NCBI RefSeq assembly: GCF_024346755.1
Contig: NZ_AP024861.1
Coordinates: 1,736,001-1,800,000 of the forward strand
DNA length: 64,000 nt
Origin: Vibrio aerogenes
GTDB taxonomy: Bacteria; Pseudomonadota; Gammaproteobacteria; Enterobacterales; Vibrionaceae
Direction of reading: 5' to 3'
In this document: one piece after another, positions 39,126-48,667 of the stretch
Numbering within the stretch: the first letter of the stretch is position 1
Layout: each line of letters begins with the position of its first letter
Position numbers and translations under genes: made by a program
Notes under the pieces: model-generated
Told to the model about the DNA's origin: nothing
Database searches by the model: none
The model's input: the letters and a program-made list of their open reading frames with translations, nothing else

Positions 39126-41363
39126 ATGACAAGAAGACAGCGTAAATGCAATCGCATTATACCTCTTCTTTTGGCGGTCAGTGCTGCATGTGGTTCAGTC
39201 GCAGCGCAGGCTGGTTGTGAGTTTTCGGTAAATGGTGATTGGCCTGGTGGTTTCCAGGGTGCAATCAAAGTAACTAACGATGGCAGCACTGATGTCAGCT
39301 CATGGCAGGTTGGAGTGAACTTTGCTGATGGGTCAACAATTCAAAATCTTTGGGGAGCAGACCTGACAGGTTCAAACCCATATGTTGCTAAAAATATGGG
39401 CTGGAACGGTACCATTCGTCCGGGTCAAAGTGTTGAAATCGGCTTTATCGGTGTCAAAAGTAATGCAAGTGCGGCGGCTCAGGCGCCTGAATTAACAGGT
39501 GAACTTTGTGGCACGAGCGGAGATACAGGCGGAACAACACCTCCTGCAACTGAAAATCATGCACCAAGTGCTGATCTTTCTGCGCTGGTGACTTCCGGAA
39601 CTGTACCACTCAGTGTTGACTTCAATGCTGCGGGTTCATCTGATGAAGATGGTGACTCTCTGACTTATACGTGGGATTTTGGTGACGGTGTCACTGATGC
39701 GGGCGAAAATGTCAGTCATACATTCACTGAAGCGGGTGACTATACTGTGAAGCTGACAGTGAGTGACGGTACATTAAGTGATTCAGCCATGACAGTCATT
39801 CATGTTGCCGATGAAGCAGGTAATACTGCACCATCAGCAAAAGTTTCAGTCACTGCCCGTCAGGGTACAACACCATTAGAAGTTACATTTGATGCTTCTG
39901 CTTCAAGTGATCCTGAAGGTGATGCTTTAACTTACAGCTGGAACTTTGGTGACGGCAGTACTGGTACTGGTGTTTCACCAAGTCATACTTATACACAAGC
40001 AGGTACATTCACTGCAAAAGTTACAGTGAGTGATGGTAACCTGACCAGCACTGCATCAGTCACAATTAAAGTCACTGATGAAGATTCTAAAAATGAAATC
40101 ACCCGTGTTGACAACCCATTTGCTGATGCAACATGGTATGTGAACCCAGAGTGGGCTGCAAAAGCGAAAGCTGACGGTGGCTCTGCAATTGCCGGTCAAA
40201 ACACATTCGTCTGGATGGACCGTATTGCGGCAATTGAAGGCACTGACTCTGCAATGGGCCTGAAAGCTCATTTAGATAATGCGCTGGCACAGGGTGCAAA
40301 CCTGTTCACTGTTGTTATCTATGACCTGCCAAACCGTGACTGTCGTGCACGGGCATCAAATGGTGAACTGACCATTGCTGATGGTGGTATGGACCGTTAT
40401 AAATCTGAATATATCGATCCAATCGCAGCTATTTTAGCTGATCCTGCATACAAAGATATCCGTATCGTTACATTGATTGAGCTGGATTCTCTGCCAAACC
40501 TTGTGACCAATATCGATGTACCTAAGTGTAAAGAAGCTGCTGGTGAAGGTGGTTATAAAGAAGGTATCACTTACGCTCTGAATGCGTTCTCACCACTGAA
40601 AAACGTTTACTCATATATCGATGCGGCACACTCAGGCTGGTTAGGCTGGGATAGTAACTTCGATCCAGCTGTTAACCTGATTGCTGGCGTTGTAACCGGT
40701 ACCGATGCCGGATGGGATAGTATTGCCGGGTTTATTACCAACACAGCAAACTATACGCCAACAGTTGAACCGTATTTGCAGGAACCATACAAGAATGTTG
40801 GCGGACGTCAGGTCCGTAGTGCAACTTTCTATGAATGGAACCCATACTTCGACGAAAAATCTTACGCTCAGGAATTCCGTAAGAAAATGATCGCCAAAGG
40901 TGCACCTTCAACGATTGGTATGCTGATTGATACAGGTCGTAACGGCTGGGGTGGTTCTGAACGTCCAAGTAGTGCAAGTTCTTCATCTGATTTAGATACT
41001 TATGTCAATGATTCACGTATTGACCGCCGTTTACACCGTGGTAACTGGTGTAACCAGCCAGGTGGTATCGGTTATAAACCATATGCGAATCCATACCCAG
41101 GTATTGATGCGTTTGTATGGGCGAAACCACCAGGTGAATCCGATGGTATCTCTGAAGCTGATTTCCAGAAAGATCCGGATGATCCAGCAAAACAATACGA
41201 TTCAATGTGTGACCCTGATTCAATGAACTCAGAGCCACATACCACAGCAACTGGCGCAATGGACAACGCACCTCACGCAGGTCGCTGGTTCTCTGCTGGT
41301 TTCAAAGTATTGTTGGATAATGCTTATCCATCACTGGATGCTGCAACAGGCAAACCAGAATAA
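39126..41363 (+). CDS. Secreted GH6 cellulase with CBM2 and two PKD domains
   Basis: 745 residues with the same plan as the gene at 36593 but one more PKD domain. Signal peptide cut after AAQA; CBM2 about 30-127 (CEFSVNGDW ... TGELC); a linker; PKD 1 about 145-225 (WDFGDGVTDAGENVSH); PKD 2 about 235-320 (SWNFGDGSTGTG); GH6 domain about 325-745 with the same catalytic motifs. The second PKD and the catalytic domain are nearly the same as in the first gene, whereas CBM2 and PKD 1 differ clearly. A few catalytic-domain differences cluster, for example NVGGRQVRS for NVGSQQVRS and EADFQKDP for ESDYQQDP. Its own terminator follows. Confidence 0.92.
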   Translation: MTRRQRKCNRIIPLLLAVSAACGSVAAQAGCEFSVNGDWPGGFQGAIKVTNDGSTDVSSWQVGVNFADGSTIQNLWGADLTGSNPYVAKNMGWNGTIRPGQSVEIGFIGVKSNASAAAQAPELTGELCGTSGDTGGTTPPATENHAPSADLSALVTSGTVPLSVDFNAAGSSDEDGDSLTYTWDFGDGVTDAGENVSHTFTEAGDYTVKLTVSDGTLSDSAMTVIHVADEAGNTAPSAKVSVTARQGTTPLEVTFDASASSDPEGDALTYSWNFGDGSTGTGVSPSHTYTQAGTFTAKVTVSDGNLTSTASVTIKVTDEDSKNEITRVDNPFADATWYVNPEWAAKAKADGGSAIAGQNTFVWMDRIAAIEGTDSAMGLKAHLDNALAQGANLFTVVIYDLPNRDCRARASNGELTIADGGMDRYKSEYIDPIAAILADPAYKDIRIVTLIELDSLPNLVTNIDVPKCKEAAGEGGYKEGITYALNAFSPLKNVYSYIDAAHSGWLGWDSNFDPAVNLIAGVVTGTDAGWDSIAGFITNTANYTPTVEPYLQEPYKNVGGRQVRSATFYEWNPYFDEKSYAQEFRKKMIAKGAPSTIGMLIDTGRNGWGGSERPSSASSSSDLDTYVNDSRIDRRLHRGNWCNQPGGIGYKPYANPYPGIDAFVWAKPPGESDGISEADFQKDPDDPAKQYDSMCDPDSMNSEPHTTATGAMDNAPHAGRWFSAGFKVLLDNAYPSLDAATGKPE
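40095..41363 (+). repeat. Near-identical GH6 catalytic segment, copy 2
   Basis: Partner of 37275-38545. The matching block starts around the ATCACCCGTGTTGACAACCC region and continues past the stop codon, after which the sequences separate. Confidence 0.85.
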
Positions 41364-41397
41364 TCAAACTGAACAATTTGATATAAGCGATAAAGTG

Positions 41398-41429
41398 ATG
41401 CCAGCTGACTTTGGTCAGCTGGCATTTTT
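41398..41429 (+). terminator. Terminator of the second GH6 gene
   Basis: ATGCCAGCTGAC and GTCAGCTGGCAT form a perfect 12-bp stem around TTTG, followed by TTTT. Confidence 0.88.
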
Positions 41430-41435
41430 ACATGA

Positions 41436-42275
41436 TCAGGAGGAGTGAACTTCAACTTCGTAAGATGTGAATTTCCGGATATTAATCACACCCGTATCAA
41501 AGATCAGGTACTGGCCTTTGATTCCCTGCAAGATGCCCGATACTTCCGGGTTTTTATCAAAATTGTGAGAAACAATTTTGGTCGGATGGTTGTTCACGGG
41601 AAACCGGATATCTGTAATGGATGAATCAAGCGTTTCGACAGCATCTTCACCATACTTTTCTCTGATTGCTACGATAGTCTCTTCAACTTCCGGAAGCAGT
41701 TCTTTAGCCATTTCTTTTAAGGGAATTGGGTCATTGTCTCCTTTTAAAATTGCCCGCCAGTTGGTTTTATCTGCAATATGTTTTGCCAGTTCAACTTCAA
41801 TGAGCCCTGATATATGTCGGGTTTTGACTTTAAACAGTGGTAGCCCCTGTGTCGCCCCTTGATCGATCCACCTGACAGGTATTTGAGAGTAGCGGGTAAT
41901 GCCAACTTTCAGGCTGGAGGTATTGGACAGATAAACATAGTGGTCAACCATACAATGCGATTCTGCCCAGTCTGGCTCCCGGCAGGTTCCCTGTTCAAAA
42001 TGACAGGTTTCCGGTTTCATAATACACATGTCACAACTGGCCAGCTTTGTCATACAGACATAGCAATGCCCCTGAGCATAACTTTTTTTGGTTTTTTTTC
42101 CGCATGAGCTGCAATAAATATTTCCTGAATAGATCAGAGTCAGTTCCTTGCCAATCAGCGGATTGAGAGGTAACAGAGCATCACCAACGGGGAGCTGATA
42201 TTGAACAGGACTGTCTGGTGTTGAATGCAGTTTACTTAATACACCTTGAATCACAGAAGACATGACATTACTCAT
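41436..42275 (-). CDS. DUF2797 family protein
   Basis: 279 residues, cytoplasmic. The N-terminal half contains zinc-ribbon-like cysteine pairs (YCSSCGKKTKKSYAQGHCYVC and CDMCIMKPETCHF) and the middle has the VYLSNTSSLKVGITR stretch typical of DUF2797, which resembles GIY-YIG nuclease strands. The role is unknown in all organisms I am aware of. It is monocistronic, converging on the second GH6 gene. No clear ribosome site separates the ATG at 42275 from one at 42263. Confidence 0.85.
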   Translation of the reverse strand: MSNVMSSVIQGVLSKLHSTPDSPVQYQLPVGDALLPLNPLIGKELTLIYSGNIYCSSCGKKTKKSYAQGHCYVCMTKLASCDMCIMKPETCHFEQGTCREPDWAESHCMVDHYVYLSNTSSLKVGITRYSQIPVRWIDQGATQGLPLFKVKTRHISGLIEVELAKHIADKTNWRAILKGDNDPIPLKEMAKELLPEVEETIVAIREKYGEDAVETLDSSITDIRFPVNNHPTKIVSHNFDKNPEVSGILQGIKGQYLIFDTGVINIRKFTSYEVEVHSS

Positions 42276-42327
42276 TTATAAAAATAGATTTGTGGCAGGA
42301 TGTTAACAGAATTCAGCGTGAGGTGAA

Positions 42328-43089
42328 TTATTTTTCCTCCTGTGTATCCGTTGTGACCGGCAGGGGAGGCTGGACCGGATTTTCATCGACAATGATGGGT
42401 TCTTTCGGACCAAGGAATTTGGGTTTCGCGTTAAGAATGAATAAATCCAGCACTGCTTTGACCCGGGCAAAAGCTTCTCTCAGTCTGATTTTTATCCCGG
42501 AGCCATGTGTCAGACCCGGTACAGCAAAGCAGGTTGCATCAATATCCCGGTGTTTGGCAATAAACAGCGCTCTCTCACAATGAAATTGTTGTGTAATAAT
42601 TAAAAAGTGATTGGTATCAAATATTTTTCGTGTCCGGACAATGGAATCAAGTGTTCTGAATCCGGCATAATCCAGCGCGATCTTCTGTTCCGGAATACCG
42701 GCTTTCAGCAGATCGCGTTTCATTGTCCAGGGCTCATTGTATGAACGATGGGCATTATCACCGCTTAATAAAAACTGGTGAATCTTTCCTTCCCGATAAA
42801 GACGGATTGCAGCATTAATCCGGTGGGTATAGTAATCATTTAATGTTTTGCCAAGATACTTACTGGTTCCAAGTACGACGGCGACTTTAAACGGAGGAAG
42901 GTTTTCAGAGTCTGTGACAATATGATCCTGAGTTTGCCAGCTGACCCAGCGATCAATAAGTAGTGTCAGCATCCCGATGATTATCAGGGTCATGCTCACC
43001 ATTTTAGCCATACGTGACCAGGAGTAGCCAGAAAGAAAGCTGGCCACTGTGGCTTTAGTTTTTATATATGTCGGTTTTTCTGTGCCCAT
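42328..43089 (-). CDS. sanA: SanA/YdcF-family envelope protein
   Basis: 253 residues with one N-terminal transmembrane helix (MVSMTLIIIGMLTLLIDRWV) and a DUF218 domain: VAVVLGTSKYLG near residue 70, QFLLSGDNAHRSYNEPWTMKRDL near 105 and LDYAGFRTLDSIVRTRKIF near 138. SanA in E. coli affects vancomycin exclusion, that is envelope barrier function. The start overlaps the upstream DUF3392 gene by 28 bases; an internal ATG (MAKMVSM) would avoid the overlap, so the start is uncertain. The C-terminal tail is proline- and acid-rich. Confidence 0.87.
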   Translation of the reverse strand: MGTEKPTYIKTKATVASFLSGYSWSRMAKMVSMTLIIIGMLTLLIDRWVSWQTQDHIVTDSENLPPFKVAVVLGTSKYLGKTLNDYYTHRINAAIRLYREGKIHQFLLSGDNAHRSYNEPWTMKRDLLKAGIPEQKIALDYAGFRTLDSIVRTRKIFDTNHFLIITQQFHCERALFIAKHRDIDATCFAVPGLTHGSGIKIRLREAFARVKAVLDLFILNAKPKFLGPKEPIIVDENPVQPPLPVTTDTQEEK

Positions 43090-43385
43090 AAACCTATGCC
43101 AATAAAGCTAGCGACGACAAGTAAAAACATCATACCTTTTTCGAGGTGTTCGAGTATCTGTGCGAGGTCAGGGCTTAGTTTTACAATGATGAATCCGTAG
43201 CCAAATGCATTAAGGACGATAAATGCAAAGGTACGGATAATGAAGTGTTGATTACCAAGTGCCTGACGTAAAAAAGAATTGATTTCTCCGCCGAGCATCA
43301 CCAACAGACATGCAATGAATGCTGTGGATATTTCACTGAGATAAGGAGCAATATATTGCCCGGCAGGGTTGAAAAACTGAATCAT
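43062..43385 (-). CDS. DUF3392 membrane protein
   Basis: 107 residues with three predicted transmembrane helices and the conserved YLSEISTAFIACLLVMLGGEIN stretch in a Vibrio-type DUF3392 protein. Function unknown. It precedes sanA on the same strand and overlaps it, implying joint expression. Confidence 0.83.
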   Translation of the reverse strand: MIQFFNPAGQYIAPYLSEISTAFIACLLVMLGGEINSFLRQALGNQHFIIRTFAFIVLNAFGYGFIIVKLSPDLAQILEHLEKGMMFLLVVASFIGIGLWAQKNRHI

Positions 43386-43400
43386 ACGACCATCTCTTTA

Positions 43401-43434
43401 AAAAAATAAAGCCTCTTCATTTATAAGAGGCTTC
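43401..43434 (-). terminator. Terminator after maeA
   Basis: AAGCCTCTT and AAGAGGCTT pair across a 7-base loop and are followed on the minus strand by TTTATTTTTTT. The T-run ends close to the ribosome site of the DUF3392 gene. Confidence 0.82.
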
Positions 43435-43503
43435 AGTTTATATCCGGACGCGCATCAGATCCATAGATTGCACACCGGAAATTCAGACATATTTACGACT
43501 GGC

Positions 43504-45192
43504 TCAGAAAGCCACACGCTTGTAATGGCGGTAGGCTGGCTGCCAGAAGTTACGTGAAATCGATTGTTCCAGTGCTTCGTCAGTGATCTTTTCAGCAACC
43601 CCTTGTTCAATAGCCTTTTTAGCTACAGCAAGCGCAATTTTCTTGGAAACAATATGTATTTCTTCAAGTGGCGGCAGAAGAGGCCCGGTTCCGTTCAATG
43701 CCATTGGAGAACATTCTGCCAGTGCACGGCTGGACTCCATTAACATTTCATCGGTGACACGCTTTGCATTGGTTGCAAGTACACCTAACCCAATGCCAGG
43801 GAAGATATAGCTGTTGTTACACTGAACAATTGAATAAGTGGTGCCGTTCACAGTCACTGGATCAAAAGGGCTGCCCGTTGCCACAAGCGCTTCACCATTT
43901 GTCCAGGCCAGAATATCACTGGGTAATGCTTCAACACGGCTGGTTGGGTTAGATAGCGGGAAAATAATCGGACGCGGACAATGCTGATGCATTTCCCGGA
44001 TAATTTCTTCGCTAAACAGGCCTGGAGCACCAGACACACCGATCAGCACGGTTGGTTTCGCTTCTCTGACTACGTCAAGTAATGAATAACCGTTAGCAGA
44101 TTCTTTCCATTTTTTGGTGTTTGTTTTTTTCTGAACCAAACGCTGTTGGAAATCAAGCAGATTCGGCATACCTTCCTGTAAGAGGCCCCAGCGATCAACC
44201 ATATAAACCTGGGAGCGGGCCTGTTTGTCACTAATGCCTTCAGAGACCATTTGAGCAATAATTGCTTCCGCGATACCACAACCGGCAGAACCTGCGCCGA
44301 GGAAGGTTACACGTTGCTGAGACAGCTTACTTCCGGCGGCTTTACAAGCGGCAAGAAGCGAACCGACGGTGACTGCAGCGGTTCCCTGAATATCATCATT
44401 GAAGCAGCAAATCCGGTCTTTGTATCGCTCCAGAAGTGGCATCGCATTTTTTTGTGCGAAATCTTCAAACTGAATCAGCGTATTTGGCCAGCGACGCAAA
44501 ACTGCCTGAATGAACTCTTCAACAAATTCATCATATTCTGCCCCTGTGATACGAGGGTGACGCCATCCCATATACATTGGGTCAGCAAGGCGTTGAGGGT
44601 TATTTGTACCGACATCGAGAACAATGGGTAAGGTATAAGCAGGACTGATGCCGCCACATGCGGTATACAGGGATAGTTTTCCGATTGGAATGCCCATACC
44701 ACCAATGCCTTGATCTCCCAGACCAAGAATACGTTCACCATCTGTCACGACAATCACTTTGACATTATGGTTTGATGCATTGTTTAAAATGTCATCAATT
44801 TTATCCCGGTTCGGATAGGAGACAAACAGCCCGCGGCCCCGGCGGTAGATGTTAGAGAAATTCTCACAGGCTGCACCGACAGTCGGGGTATAGATGATAG
44901 GCATCATCTCTGTTATATGGTTCTGAACTAACCGGTAGTACAGTGTTTCGTTTGTATCCTGTATCCCCCTGAGATAGATGTGTTTATCTATGTCATTTTC
45001 AAAGTTGCAGTACTGTTGATAGGCTCGAACGGCCTGTTCTTCGATTGTTTCAGTTGCTTCGGGAAGAAGTCCGCCAAGGTTGAAAGATTGTCTTTCTTCT
45101 TCAGTAAAAGCTGCACCTTTATTCAATAGTGGGGTACTAAGAAGTGTTGAGCCAGCATATGAAATATATAAAGGGCGTTTTTCGTTGTTCAT
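43504..45192 (-). CDS. maeA: NAD-dependent malic enzyme
   Basis: 562 residues; oxidatively decarboxylates malate to pyruvate. Conserved blocks include [56 protein letters not shown] and the NAD site [17 protein letters not shown]. The length and motifs match the large NAD-type enzyme of enterics and vibrios. It is monocistronic. Confidence 0.96.
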   Translation of the reverse strand: MNNEKRPLYISYAGSTLLSTPLLNKGAAFTEEERQSFNLGGLLPEATETIEEQAVRAYQQYCNFENDIDKHIYLRGIQDTNETLYYRLVQNHITEMMPIIYTPTVGAACENFSNIYRRGRGLFVSYPNRDKIDDILNNASNHNVKVIVVTDGERILGLGDQGIGGMGIPIGKLSLYTACGGISPAYTLPIVLDVGTNNPQRLADPMYMGWRHPRITGAEYDEFVEEFIQAVLRRWPNTLIQFEDFAQKNAMPLLERYKDRICCFNDDIQGTAAVTVGSLLAACKAAGSKLSQQRVTFLGAGSAGCGIAEAIIAQMVSEGISDKQARSQVYMVDRWGLLQEGMPNLLDFQQRLVQKKTNTKKWKESANGYSLLDVVREAKPTVLIGVSGAPGLFSEEIIREMHQHCPRPIIFPLSNPTSRVEALPSDILAWTNGEALVATGSPFDPVTVNGTTYSIVQCNNSYIFPGIGLGVLATNAKRVTDEMLMESSRALAECSPMALNGTGPLLPPLEEIHIVSKKIALAVAKKAIEQGVAEKITDEALEQSISRNFWQPAYRHYKRVAF

Positions 45193-45530
45193 TTTCTGCC
45201 TTTGTTATGAAGGATGAAGGGAGCCTGAAATTTTACGGAGAGTCTGATGTGTTGTAAATGGCTGAAACGATAAAGCGTTAACTGAGTAAATATTCATTAA
45301 GGGATGGCGAACTGGATGACGCATTGAAATGTTGTTTTCAAAAGAAAAAAATAAATAAAAAGTATACTGATGGTACTAATTTTGTTTGGTCTTTGTTACC
45401 AGGTCTTGACTGATATTCAGTTGGTTTAGCAAGAATCTGAATAACAGATTATTTTTTCATATCCAGTTGCATATCTTTATTAATGATTAATAGTTAATAG
45501 GGTGTTTTCACTTTCGTTGGGGGGAACGAA
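45193..45530. other. Divergent promoter region
   Basis: No gene is seen. It serves maeA to the left and the small unknown gene to the right; GGGGG precedes the latter's ATG. No operator is recognised. Confidence 0.4.
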
Positions 45531-45911
45531 ATGGAACAGTTGCATCAGGTTCGTGCAGTTTTTGACTACACCTCATTTTTAGAAGCGCTGACTTCAAAGA
45601 AATGGTCATTTCTTGAAGCGATTCAGTCCGTCTACTCATCCAGGCGTTTGACATCTTTTGTGTCAGCAAAAGTGAAACTCAGCCCGGAAGAGCGCCTTTG
45701 GCAAAATGCGATGCATTATTTATCAACGCATTATAGTGATGAGCTGAACTTGTTAACTTTGTTGAAAATTGCCAAATCAGAGGGGATTCACGAGTTAAAA
45801 ATTATGATGCCGTATGCGTTGGAAGAATCACAACTACATGATATTGAGTCACATAGTGAATGTATTGTGCAGCTTATTCAGGAAATGGATGAGCTGAAAA
45901 TTAAGTTGTAG
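45531..45911 (+). CDS. Small cytoplasmic protein of unknown function
   Basis: 126 residues starting MEQLHQVRAVFDY, with no signal peptide or membrane segment and a mainly helical, leucine-rich composition. A strong GGGGGAACGA ribosome region precedes the ATG. I do not recognise the family. It stands alone between maeA and purC. Confidence 0.65.
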   Translation: MEQLHQVRAVFDYTSFLEALTSKKWSFLEAIQSVYSSRRLTSFVSAKVKLSPEERLWQNAMHYLSTHYSDELNLLTLLKIAKSEGIHELKIMMPYALEESQLHDIESHSECIVQLIQEMDELKIKL

Positions 45912-45943
45912 TCAGAGAGCTTTACAGTATCGTTTCTGATAAA

Positions 45944-45978
45944 CCCCGGATAATTTGAATGTTCAGATTGTCCGGGAT
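45944..45978. terminator. Probable terminator between converging genes
   Basis: CCCCGGATAAT and ATTGTCCGGGA form an imperfect stem around a 12-base loop between the small unknown gene and purC. T-tracts are weak on both sides. Confidence 0.55.
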
Positions 45979-46001
45979 TTTCAGAGAAGAGATGAGAAAG
46001 A

Positions 46002-47105
46002 TTAAGCGATTAGCCCATAATCAGAAGCAAGCACATCGATAATTTCCTGTTTCGGATTTTCTGCTAAATGAATGGACTGCCCGGTGATTTTTTCTGCAAT
46101 GCCAATGTATGTATCAGAAATATCCATGATCGCCTGAAGTGGCAGTGAATTTTCTTTTGCTAATGCTTCCCGTTCCGGCATCCGGTTTTTATTCAGGAGG
46201 ATATCTGGATCCGGAAAATACTGAAGTAAAAACTGGCGGAAACCTTCTTTTGAATTTTCAACGATGTTGCCTTGGCGATAGCTGGCCTCGTCCCAGATTC
46301 TCGATGAATCAGGCGTACCGACTTCATCCATATAGATGAGCTTTTCCTGACCGGCAGCATTTTTGACATACCCAAACTCAAATTTGGTATCAACAAAAAT
46401 TTGTCCAAGTTTTTCCAGCGACTGGCTGATGACCTGGAAGCCTTGCTTTAGCAAAGTTTCATATAGTTCAATATCCTGAGGTTGACTAAAATTGAATGCG
46501 GCATAGTTGTTTTCAATGTCACTGCGGGTAATATTGACGTCATCTGCTTCGGGAACACCCGGAATACCCTTCAGGATGCCTTTTGTTGATGGTGTCATCA
46601 GAATTTCCGGAAGTTTTTTGTCCTTTTCCAGTCCTTCAGGCAGGTGGATGCCGCAGAACTCACGTTCTCCTTTTTCATATGCACGCCACATTGAACCCGT
46701 AATATATTGCCGGCAAATTGCTTCGATTTTTATCGGTTTTGCTTTTTGCACGATCCAGACAAAGGGATGAGGAATGTCCAGAATATGACTCTCTGCCAGA
46801 TCATTTTCTTTAAACAACTGAAACCAATGATTTGATATGGCATTTAACGCTGCACCTTTACCCGGAACACCATGAATACCACCTTCTGCATGCCAGATAC
46901 AGTCAAAAGCAGAAATACGATCACTGATCACCATGATTGCCAGAGGAGCGTCAGGTGCAACATCATAGCCTTTTTCCTGAATAAGGCGACGGCTGTCACT
47001 ATCGCTAAGCCAGTATACGGAACGGACTTTACCGCTGTGAACGGGTTTGTCTGTACGAATGGGAAGATCATCATTAATGGAAAGAACCTGATCTGCAAGA
47101 CTCAT
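46002..47105 (-). CDS. purC: Phosphoribosylaminoimidazole-succinocarboxamide (SAICAR) synthase
   Basis: 367 residues, the longer form usual in vibrios. It joins aspartate to CAIR in purine synthesis. Recognisable blocks are [40 protein letters not shown] and [34 protein letters not shown] PurR box and promoter lie about 160-200 bases upstream. Confidence 0.96.
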   Translation of the reverse strand: MSLADQVLSINDDLPIRTDKPVHSGKVRSVYWLSDSDSRRLIQEKGYDVAPDAPLAIMVISDRISAFDCIWHAEGGIHGVPGKGAALNAISNHWFQLFKENDLAESHILDIPHPFVWIVQKAKPIKIEAICRQYITGSMWRAYEKGEREFCGIHLPEGLEKDKKLPEILMTPSTKGILKGIPGVPEADDVNITRSDIENNYAAFNFSQPQDIELYETLLKQGFQVISQSLEKLGQIFVDTKFEFGYVKNAAGQEKLIYMDEVGTPDSSRIWDEASYRQGNIVENSKEGFRQFLLQYFPDPDILLNKNRMPEREALAKENSLPLQAIMDISDTYIGIAEKITGQSIHLAENPKQEIIDVLASDYGLIA

Positions 47106-47506
47106 ATGGAATTCCTATTTAATCATCAAAACGATAAACAGTGATAATCCGGGTCTGCTTCGGTTGCGGCGCAGGCATCGTAGTCATGTCTTCACACGAT
47201 CATGATAATCGCCACAGAAAACGATGAAAAAATGCAGCAGACCTCTGATTTCTCTGGTGAGCGCATCATACCAGAACTGGTGATGACTGCCAGAGAAAAA
47301 GCAAACGTTTGCTTTAGTTTCATCATCTTCTGTTCTTCATTTATGAGTGGTCGCAGGTTGTATACTTGACGGTTGGTTTATATTGTAAGTTTGCTCTTTT
47401 GGACAAATTCAGATGAGCAGTTTGGTTTATCGGCGCGTATTACAGACAGGTTACCTGAGTAATTGAGTCTATAATGAATCAACGTTTTTATCTTCAGGAG
47501 GAGTTG
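47106..47506. other. Divergent region between purC and the lipocalin gene
   Basis: Besides the purC promoter and PurR box it contains the leader of the lipocalin gene with an AGGAGG ribosome site 5 bases before its ATG. No further gene is seen. Confidence 0.5.
47265..47314 (-). promoter_or_regulatory. purC promoter and PurR operator
   Basis: AAGCAAACGTTTGCTT at 47299-47314 is a perfect palindrome matching the PurR consensus core. Just downstream on the minus strand are CTGGCA (47288-47293), 17 bases and TATGAT (47265-47270), a plausible promoter. The operator abuts the -35 element, as expected for repression by PurR with hypoxanthine or guanine. Confidence 0.82.
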
Positions 47507-48016
47507 ATGAAGCATTTTTTTTGGTGGGTCATATGTTTGTTATGCGGATGTACCGGGATGCCTGATTCGGTGAATCCGGTTCAGGGCTTTGATTTAAATC
47601 GCTATTTGGGGACATGGTACGAGATTGCCCGCCTGGATCATTCATTTGAAAAGGGACTCGAAAAAGTGACGGCCACTTACCGGCTGAGAGATGACGGGGG
47701 CGTTTCTGTTCTGAATAAAGGTTATTCACCCGAAAAGAATGTTTGGAATGAAGCCGAAGGACGAGCGTATTTTGTTCAATCTGCCGATATCGGATATCTC
47801 AAGGTTTCATTTTTCGGACCATTTTTCGGGTCATATATTGTCTTCGGACTGGATCATGAACAATATCAGTACGCATTTGTTTCAGGTCCCGATTTATCAT
47901 ATTTATGGTTGCTATCCCGTACGCCACATATATCACCGGAGGTCAAACAGGCATTTGTTAAAAAGTCTCAGCAGCTTGGGTTTGATACCTCAAAGCTGAT
48001 ATGGGTTCAGCAGTGA
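47507..48016 (+). CDS. blc: Outer-membrane lipocalin lipoprotein
   Basis: 169 residues with a lipoprotein signal peptide; lipobox LLCGC gives the lipidated cysteine near residue 15. The lipocalin signature GFDLNRYLGTWYEIARLDHSFEKG follows, then YAFVSGPDLSYLWLLSRTP. Blc binds fatty acids or lysophospholipids and is stress-induced in E. coli. AGGAGG precedes the ATG at 47507 by 5 bases, so the frame opening at 47474 is not used. Its stop codon abuts that of the converging sulA-like gene with no base between them. Confidence 0.92.
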   Translation: MKHFFWWVICLLCGCTGMPDSVNPVQGFDLNRYLGTWYEIARLDHSFEKGLEKVTATYRLRDDGGVSVLNKGYSPEKNVWNEAEGRAYFVQSADIGYLKVSFFGPFFGSYIVFGLDHEQYQYAFVSGPDLSYLWLLSRTPHISPEVKQAFVKKSQQLGFDTSKLIWVQQ

Positions 48017-48412
48017 TTAATGTAATGACTGACAGGTGCTGTGAGCGAAAAAGACTTCACACTGATGTTGTCTGGAGAGACGATTCAGACTGGCCTGTTG
48101 TTGTGAACTAAAATGGCCTGAAGCCATGATTGCACAGGCATTGCCTGAACGTATTGCTTTCATCACAACTTCGTATTCGTTCATGCACCTTGATGGTCTT
48201 AACTGGATGGTTTTCTGACATAGTTGAGATGACAGCAGCAGAGCCATTTCAGGCCGGGGACATTCTGTAGTGATTAATATCCACTGAGGGACGGATTTTA
48301 AAGACTCCAGCCGTTGGCTGATATGATGAAATACGGGAGAGAACGGATTTAAATCATAACTGACAGGATGAGTGAACTGGGTCCCTGATTTCTTTGAACG
48401 TCTCATAAACAT
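48017..48412 (-). CDS. sulA: SulA-like SOS cell-division inhibitor
   Basis: 131 residues, cytoplasmic. The C-terminal half (SQLCQKTIQLRPSRCMNEYEVVMKAIRSGNACAIMASGHFS) follows the pattern of SulA proteins, which resemble inactive RecA-like folds and block FtsZ polymerisation after DNA damage. Overall similarity is modest, so the call leans on the perfect LexA box directly upstream. GGAG lies 8 bases before the ATG at 48412. In its favour: length and position of the SOS box. Against: divergence from enteric SulA. Confidence 0.75.
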   Translation of the reverse strand: MFMRRSKKSGTQFTHPVSYDLNPFSPVFHHISQRLESLKSVPQWILITTECPRPEMALLLSSQLCQKTIQLRPSRCMNEYEVVMKAIRSGNACAIMASGHFSSQQQASLNRLSRQHQCEVFFAHSTCQSLH

Positions 48413-48428
48413 ATCGGCAACTCCGTAA

Positions 48429-48448
48429 TACTGTATATAAATACAGTA
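48429..48448 (-). promoter_or_regulatory. LexA (SOS) box of the sulA-like gene
   Basis: TACTGTATATAAATACAGTA matches the LexA consensus CTGT-N8-ACAG exactly, and the symmetry extends to CCGTAA/TTACGG on both sides (48423-48454). It lies 16 bases upstream of the start codon at 48412, where bound LexA would block the promoter. Confidence 0.92.
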
Positions 48449-48497
48449 TTACGGATTCAGTGAATGATCAAGCAAAAAGTTGTCCGAATAATGAACA

Positions 48498-48557
48498 ATA
48501 TCCCCAAGTGACTTCAAGATGCTGTGAATCCAGCATCCTGAGGTCACTTGGGGATAT
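48498..48557. repeat. Long palindromic (REP-like) element
   Basis: Two 27-base arms, 48498-48524 and 48531-48557, begin ATATCCCCAAGTGAC and end GGTCACTTGGGGATAT and differ at two positions around a 6-base loop (TGAATC). There is no T-run, so it is not an ordinary terminator. Similar CCCAAGTGAC-type palindromes occur between Vibrio genes, to my memory; copy number would need a genome search. Confidence 0.7.
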
Positions 48558-48599
48558 CATCGGGTCGAGAATAAAAAGATCATAAAATAACCAGAAATA

Positions 48600-48667
48600 A
48601 GCATCAGGTGAGATAACCTGAGCTTGGTTCTGGCTTATCATTGATGTTTACAGGAGAACCTGATGCT
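48600..48667. repeat. Inverted repeat downstream of the zinc-ribbon gene
   Basis: AGCATCAGGT (48600-48609) and ACCTGATGCT (48658-48667) are perfect complements, 48 bases apart. The internal segment TCAGGTGAGATAACCTGA can fold on its own or compete with the outer arm. No T-run follows. Confidence 0.5.

Noticed and set aside
48498..48667. Integron attC site or transposon end
   Set aside because: No core GTTRRRY sites, target duplication or transposase was seen nearby.
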